Of a stretch of 37,263 nucleotides of DNA, positions 33,119 through 37,263 are shown one piece after another (the stretch's first letter is position 1; every line of letters starts with the position of its first letter). The stretch lies in NCBI GenBank assembly GCA_900546385.1, contig URCT01000009.1, positions 1 through 37,263 on the forward strand. The letters run 5' to 3'. Position numbers and translations under genes: made by a program. Origin of the DNA: an uncultured Eubacteriales bacterium (GTDB lineage: Bacteria > Bacillota > Clostridia > Oscillospirales > CAG-382). The notes under the pieces were generated by a model, which saw nothing but the letters and a program-made list of their open reading frames with translations, had not been told where the DNA came from and ran no database searches.

Positions 33119-34048
33119 GTGAACATTCTGCACTTAAAATACGCCGTCGAAGTGGCAAAAACCAACTCCATCAGCAAAGCGGCGGAAAATCTGTATATGG
33201 GACAGCCCAATCTCAGCCGTGCCATCAAGGAATTGGAAGAATCGCTCGGCATTGTGATTTTTGACCGCACCACCAAAGGCATTTCCGTCACACCCGACGG
33301 AGAAGAATTTCTGCAATACGCAAGACGCATCATTCGCGAAGTGGATGAAATCGAAGATCTGTACAAAAACGCACGCACCAAAAAACAGCGTTTTTCGGCG
33401 TGTGTGCCGCGTGCCAGCTACATTTCGTTTGCTTTTGCCGAATTTGCAAAGCATATCGACACAAACACGCCATGCGATATTTTCTATAAGGAAACCAATT
33501 CCATGCGTACCATCGGCAATGTCGCCAAAGAGGAATACAATCTCGGCATCGTGCGCTATCAGAGCATCTACGAGCCGTATTTCGAACAAAAATTCACCGA
33601 AAAAAACTTAACAAGCCGCCTGCTTTGCGAGTTTTCCTATGTGCTGTTGGTTTCCGAAAAATCACCGCTTGCCGCCAAGAAATGCATTTTGCCGAAGGAC
33701 CTTGAGCCGTTCATCGAAATCAGCCATGCCGATCCGTATGTCCCTTCCCTGCCGCTCATCGATGCGCGCAAGGCCGAGCTTTCGGAATATGTGGACAAGC
33801 ACATCTTTGTTTTCGAACGCGGCAGTCAGTTCCGGCTTCTCGAAAGCGTTCCCGACACCTTTATGTGGGTATCTCCCGTGCCGGAGGATCTATTGAAGAA
33901 ATACCATTTGGTACAGATTCCGGCTGAAAGCCCGAAAATGCACCGCGATGTCCTCATTCATCGGGATGACTACAAGCTGACTGCAATCGATAACCGTTTT
34001 ATCGAAGAAGTCATTGCCGCCAAACGCAGAATTCTGGATGCACAATAG
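33119..34048 (+). CDS. LysR-family transcriptional regulator
   Basis: A 309-residue regulator. The N-terminal winged helix-turn-helix (about 1-60) contains NSISKAAENLYMGQPNLSRAIKELEESLG, the LysR recognition region, followed by the linker helix and an effector-binding domain (about 90-300) that is divergent and gives no ligand clue. The start codon is GTG, supported by AGGAG seven bases upstream. It may share the GH3 transcript. Its target is unknown: both GH3 and the following adhE, which has a long inverted repeat upstream, are candidates. Confidence 0.9.
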   Translation: MNILHLKYAVEVAKTNSISKAAENLYMGQPNLSRAIKELEESLGIVIFDRTTKGISVTPDGEEFLQYARRIIREVDEIEDLYKNARTKKQRFSACVPRASYISFAFAEFAKHIDTNTPCDIFYKETNSMRTIGNVAKEEYNLGIVRYQSIYEPYFEQKFTEKNLTSRLLCEFSYVLLVSEKSPLAAKKCILPKDLEPFIEISHADPYVPSLPLIDARKAELSEYVDKHIFVFERGSQFRLLESVPDTFMWVSPVPEDLLKKYHLVQIPAESPKMHRDVLIHRDDYKLTAIDNRFIEEVIAAKRRILDAQ

Positions 34049-34051
34049 CAG

Positions 34052-34116
34052 ATTCTCCCTTGCTATATCATTTTTCATATAGCTTTATGTAAAAATCACT
34101 ATTTACAAGGGAGAAT
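34052..34116. repeat. 11-bp inverted repeat with nested repeat upstream of adhE
   Basis: ATTCTCCCTTG (34052-34062) and CAAGGGAGAAT (34106-34116) are perfect inverted copies, 43 bases apart. Nested inside is GCTATAT (34062-34068) with ATATAGC (34077-34083). It begins directly after the LysR stop codon, and its right arm overlaps the adhE -35 box. It may be an operator or the end structure of the LysR message. Confidence 0.75.
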
Positions 34117-34130
34117 AAGTGTGTTAAAAT
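34102..34130 (+). promoter_or_regulatory. Promoter of adhE
   Basis: TTTACA, 17 bases, TAAAAT. The -10 box lies inside the Rex-like site, and the -35 box overlaps the right arm of the inverted repeat. The leader is about 105 bases long. Confidence 0.72.
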
Positions 34131-34138
34131 CTTAACAA
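34121..34138 (+). promoter_or_regulatory. Rex-like redox operator
   Basis: GTGTTAA, AATC, TTAACAA differs at only one outer base from the Rex consensus TTGTTAA-N4-TTAACAA. Rex is the NADH/NAD-sensing repressor of fermentation genes in Gram-positive bacteria, and adhE is a classic target. It covers the -10 box, so bound Rex would block transcription. The rex gene is not in this window. Confidence 0.82.
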
Positions 34139-34153
34139 AGAAAGCGAGAGGTA

Positions 34154-34195
34154 CGGTTTCGCGCAAAACTTCGCCATTCCCTGCACCGCAAACCG
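34154..34195 (+). other. Hairpin in the adhE leader
   Basis: CGGTTT-C-GCG pairs with CGC-AAACCG over 9 bp with one bulged base and a loop of 23 bases. There is no U-tract. It could affect message stability or translation of adhE. Confidence 0.4.
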
Positions 34196-34243
34196 CCTTT
34201 CAGCCAAAATGTTGTCATATGCTTATTTTAGGAGGACCAAGAC

Positions 34244-36403
34244 ATGGAAAAGAAAAACTATGGCATTGTTGACAGTGTGGAAACCTTGGAAGCCACCATT
34301 GCAAGTGTCAGAGAAGCACAGAAGAAGTTTGCGACCTACACGCAAGAGCAGGTGGATAAGATCTTTTTCGCCGCTGCCGTTGCCGCAAACAAAGCACGCA
34401 TTCCACTTGCCAAGCTTGCTGTGGAAGAGACCGGCATGGGCATTGTGGAAGATAAGGTCATCAAAAACCACTTTGCCTCCGAATATATTTACAACGCCTA
34501 TAAAAACACCAAGACCTGCGGTGTCATCGAAGAAGACAAGGCCGGCGGCATGATGAAGATTGCCGAGCCGATCGGCGTCATCGCGGCCGTCATTCCGACC
34601 ACCAACCCCACCTCGACCGCCATCTTCAAGACGCTGCTTGCACTTAAAACACGCAACGGCATCATCATCAGCCCGCATCCGCGTGCCAAGCATTCCACCA
34701 TCGAAGCAGCGAAGATCGTTCTTGAAGCGGCTGTGGAAGCCGGTGCGCCCGAAGGCATTATTTCGTGGATCGATGTACCGAGCTTAGACATGACCAACCT
34801 TGTGATGAAGGAAGCCGATATCATCCTTGCGACCGGCGGTCCGGGCATGGTTAAGGCGGCTTACTCCAGCGGCAAGCCGGCTCTCGGCGTCGGTGCCGGC
34901 AACACTCCGGCCATCATCGACGAAACGGCGGACATTCTGCTTGCCGTCAACTCGATCATCCATTCCAAGACCTTCGACAACGGCATGATCTGCGCCTCCG
35001 AGCAGTCGGTCATCGTTCACGAAAAGGTCTACAAGGCCGTTCGCAAGGAATTTGCCGACCGCGGCTGCTATTTCTTAAAGCCGGATGAAATCGAAAAGGT
35101 CAGAAAGACCATTCTCATCAACGGTGCGCTCAACGCAAAGATCGTCGGCCAGAAGCCGGTCACCATTGCCGCTCTCGCCGGTGTCACCGTTCCCGAAGCT
35201 ACCAAGATTTTGATCGGCGAAGTCGAGTCGGTCGATATTTCCGAAGAATTTGCACACGAAAAGCTTTCTCCGGTTCTTGCCATGTATAAGGCAAAGGATC
35301 TGAACGATGCTTTCGATAAAGCAGAACACCTCATCGCCGACGGCGGCTACGGCCACACCTCGTCGATCTACCTCAACGCCGTTACCGAGCGTGCTAAGAT
35401 CGATGAATTTGCCGAACGCATGAAGACCTGTCGCATCGTTGTCAACACGCCGTCCAGCCATGGCGGTCTCGGCGACCTGTACAACTTCAGACTGACTCCC
35501 TCGCTCACCCTCGGCTGCGGCTCTTGGGGCGGCAACTCGGTCAGCGAAAACGTTGGCGTCAAGCACTTACTCAACATTAAGACGGTTGCCGAGAGGAGAG
35601 AAAATATGCTGTGGTTCCGTGCGCCTGAAAAGGTTTATATGAAAAAAGGCTGCTTAACGGTTGCTTTGGATGAATTGAAATCTGTCATGAACAAGAAGAA
35701 AGCCTTTATCGTTACCGACAGCTTCCTCTATCAGCACGGTTACACCAAGCCGATCACCGATAAGCTCGACCAAATGGGCATTATCCACGCCACCTTCTCC
35801 AACGTTGCGCCCGACCCGACACTTGCCTGCGCAAGAGAAGGTGCTGCACAAATGACCGCCTTTGCACCGGATGTCATCATCGCCATCGGCGGCGGCAGTG
35901 CGATGGACGCAGCCAAAATCATGTGGGTTCTGTATGAACATCCCGAAGCAGACTTTATGGACATGGCTATGCGCTTTGTGGATATCCGCAAGCGTATCTA
36001 CACCTTCCCGAAGATGGGTGAAAAAGCTTACTTTATCGCCATTCCGACCTCGGCCGGTACCGGCAGTGAAGTCACGCCGTTCGCCGTTATCACCGATGAA
36101 AAGACCGGCGTAAAATATCCGCTTGCCGATTATGAGGATGTGGCGGACCGGCTCGACCAGCAGAGCTTCCTTACGGTGGCAAAGTTATCCGCCATTCTGC
36201 GCGTTTCCAATGCGATGGATCGCAGCCACAAACAGAAGTTTAAAAACGTAAAAGCACAGCTTCGTGACAAAGAACTGATCATTACGATCGAGACGGATGA
36301 GGACATTGCGCTGGAGAAGGCGCTGTTCGCTTCCAAGACGGCTTATTTTGAGCGCATTTTCAGCATCAAGCCGGTCGTGAAGGAAAAACGTGTCTATTCG
36401 TAA
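34244..36403 (+). CDS. adhE: AdhE (aldehyde-alcohol dehydrogenase) truncated and fused in frame to the Ppx C-terminus
   Basis: A 719-residue open frame. Residues 1 to about 631 are bifunctional AdhE: acetaldehyde dehydrogenase (about 1-440) with catalytic C250 in NGMICASEQSV, a linker, and the start of the iron alcohol dehydrogenase with IGGGSAMDAAK and IPTSAGTGSEVTPFAVITDE. After YPLADYE the sequence changes to about 88 residues typical of the C-terminus of Ppx/GppA exopolyphosphatases (LSAILRVSNAMDRSHKQKFK; DIALEKALF; IKPVVKEKR). All iron ligands of the alcohol dehydrogenase, which lie after the break in normal AdhE (about 870 residues), are missing, so only the aldehyde dehydrogenase half could work. 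Start: AGGAGG 8 bases upstream. The Ppx part precedes ppk1, its usual neighbour. Real fusion by deletion or a contig join cannot be told apart here. Confidence 0.9.
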   Translation: MEKKNYGIVDSVETLEATIASVREAQKKFATYTQEQVDKIFFAAAVAANKARIPLAKLAVEETGMGIVEDKVIKNHFASEYIYNAYKNTKTCGVIEEDKAGGMMKIAEPIGVIAAVIPTTNPTSTAIFKTLLALKTRNGIIISPHPRAKHSTIEAAKIVLEAAVEAGAPEGIISWIDVPSLDMTNLVMKEADIILATGGPGMVKAAYSSGKPALGVGAGNTPAIIDETADILLAVNSIIHSKTFDNGMICASEQSVIVHEKVYKAVRKEFADRGCYFLKPDEIEKVRKTILINGALNAKIVGQKPVTIAALAGVTVPEATKILIGEVESVDISEEFAHEKLSPVLAMYKAKDLNDAFDKAEHLIADGGYGHTSSIYLNAVTERAKIDEFAERMKTCRIVVNTPSSHGGLGDLYNFRLTPSLTLGCGSWGGNSVSENVGVKHLLNIKTVAERRENMLWFRAPEKVYMKKGCLTVALDELKSVMNKKKAFIVTDSFLYQHGYTKPITDKLDQMGIIHATFSNVAPDPTLACAREGAAQMTAFAPDVIIAIGGGSAMDAAKIMWVLYEHPEADFMDMAMRFVDIRKRIYTFPKMGEKAYFIAIPTSAGTGSEVTPFAVITDEKTGVKYPLADYEDVADRLDQQSFLTVAKLSAILRVSNAMDRSHKQKFKNVKAQLRDKELIITIETDEDIALEKALFASKTAYFERIFSIKPVVKEKRVYS

Positions 36404-36422
36404 GGACGTGGAGGGATGATAC

Positions 36423-37263
36423 ATGGAAAAAGAAAAGAAAAACGAATTCCATTTGCCGGAATATTACGAGAACAGAGAGCTAAGCTGGCTGAAGTTTGAC
36501 GCCCGCGTGCTCAACGAGGCAAAGGATAAGAGTATTCCGCTGTTAGAGCGGCTCAAATTCGTGAGCATCACGTCGTCGAACCTGGACGAATTCTTCATGG
36601 TCCGGGTCGCGTCGTTAAAGGATATGGTACATGCGGACTACCGCAAGTGGGATATTGCGGGCATGACGGCATCGGAGCAGCTCGACCGGATCAACACGGC
36701 GACCAGAAAACTCGTCGAGAGCCAGTACAACACGTATAACCGCTCCCTCGTTCCGCTGATGGCAGCCAACGGAATACACATTATTGAAAAATACGAGGAA
36801 CTGACGGCTGAGCAGGCGGCGTACGTGGATCGCTACTTTGAGGAGGACGTCTATCCGGTATTGACGCCGATGGCGGTGGACGCATCGCGCCCGTTCCCGC
36901 TGATCCGCAATAAGACGCTCAACATCGCGGCGCTGCTTTCCAGCAAGAAGGATGAAAAGCATAAGGACGCGGTGGAATTTGCAACGGTGCAGGTGCCTGG
37001 GGTACTGCCTCGCCTGGTGCCGATCCCGGCAGATACGTCGGAGAATTTCGGGGAGGTGGAGGGACGCACCTTTATTCTCCTGGAGCAGATTATCGAGAAA
37101 AATATTGATAAGCTGTTTTTAAACTACCATGTGCTCTGCGCACATCCGTACCGCGTCATGCGTAACGCGGATCTGCCGATCGATGAGGATGAGGCGGCAG
37201 ACCTTTTAAAAGAGATCCAGAAACAGTTAAAAAAGAGACAGTGGGGCGAAGTTATCCGCCTGG
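36423..37263 (+). CDS. ppk1: Polyphosphate kinase, N-terminal part
   Basis: The first 280 codons of PPK1, which makes polyphosphate from ATP reversibly; the frame is open to the window edge (full proteins are about 700 residues). The N-terminal domain shows NRELSWLKFDARVL, the SNLDEFFMVRVASLKD segment, and PVLTPMAVDASRPFPLIRNKTLN, then the start of the head domain to NADLPIDEDEA. GGAGG lies 8 bases before the ATG, 19 bases after the Ppx-part stop codon, the common ppx-ppk1 order. Codon use differs from genes further left: more GCG, ACG, TCG, CGG and GGG/GGA. The catalytic histidines lie beyond the window. Confidence 0.95.
   Translation, partial: MEKEKKNEFHLPEYYENRELSWLKFDARVLNEAKDKSIPLLERLKFVSITSSNLDEFFMVRVASLKDMVHADYRKWDIAGMTASEQLDRINTATRKLVESQYNTYNRSLVPLMAANGIHIIEKYEELTAEQAAYVDRYFEEDVYPVLTPMAVDASRPFPLIRNKTLNIAALLSSKKDEKHKDAVEFATVQVPGVLPRLVPIPADTSENFGEVEGRTFILLEQIIEKNIDKLFLNYHVLCAHPYRVMRNADLPIDEDEAADLLKEIQKQLKKRQWGEVIRL

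Overview
The window looks like a moderately GC-rich, spore-forming, anaerobic clostridial bacterium, probably in or near the Oscillospirales. This is an inference from protein flavour, from SpoIIE, from the rimP-nusA-rnpM-ylxQ-infB-rbfA order and from AdhE-type fermentation; no marker gene settles the lineage. No rRNA, tRNA, CRISPR array, phage or insertion sequence was seen.

Layout. (1) 1-184: two copies of a 55-bp direct repeat just after gdhA. (2) 186-1646: gdhA with its own promoter, minus strand. (3) 1784-8334: a minus-strand translation/transcription-factor operon, rimP-nusA-rnpM(ylxR)-ylxQ-infB-rbfA, with a promoter, a leader hairpin and a terminator. (4) 8411-9949: a secreted G5/3D-domain protein and a small DUF1294 membrane protein. 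(5) 10004-16277: a minus-strand pair of an RND/MMPL exporter and a 1194-residue membrane-anchored protein in which a long helical segment lies between two GLUG-repeat blocks. A 17-bp palindrome sits inside the promoter. (6) 16382-18715: a divergent ECF sigma factor and zinc-finger anti-sigma factor. (7) 18784-22072: spoIIE with a Spo0A-type promoter, then an AlkD-like DNA glycosylase. (8) 22080-30728: an eight-gene minus-strand aromatic operon, aroF-tyrA-aroB-aroA-aroC-pheA-aroE/K-aroQ. It encodes every shikimate step plus both prephenate branches. (9) 30811-34048: a GH3 glycosidase and a LysR regulator. (10) 34052-36403: adhE behind a Rex-like operator, but the reading frame switches at about 36137 to the C-terminus of a Ppx/GppA exopolyphosphatase. 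(11) 36423-37263: the start of ppk1, cut by the window edge.

The two strongest signals are the following. The aromatic operon has a consensus promoter followed by a 35-codon leader peptide in which 11 of residues 14-30 are Phe or Tyr. Overlapping antiterminator and terminator hairpins follow, a ribosome-mediated attenuator that would tie the whole pathway to Phe and Tyr supply. The in-frame AdhE-Ppx chimera, followed by ppk1 with different codon use, marks either a real deletion/transfer junction or a contig join between two genomes. The RND exporter/GLUG-helical protein pair is the best candidate for an undescribed envelope system.
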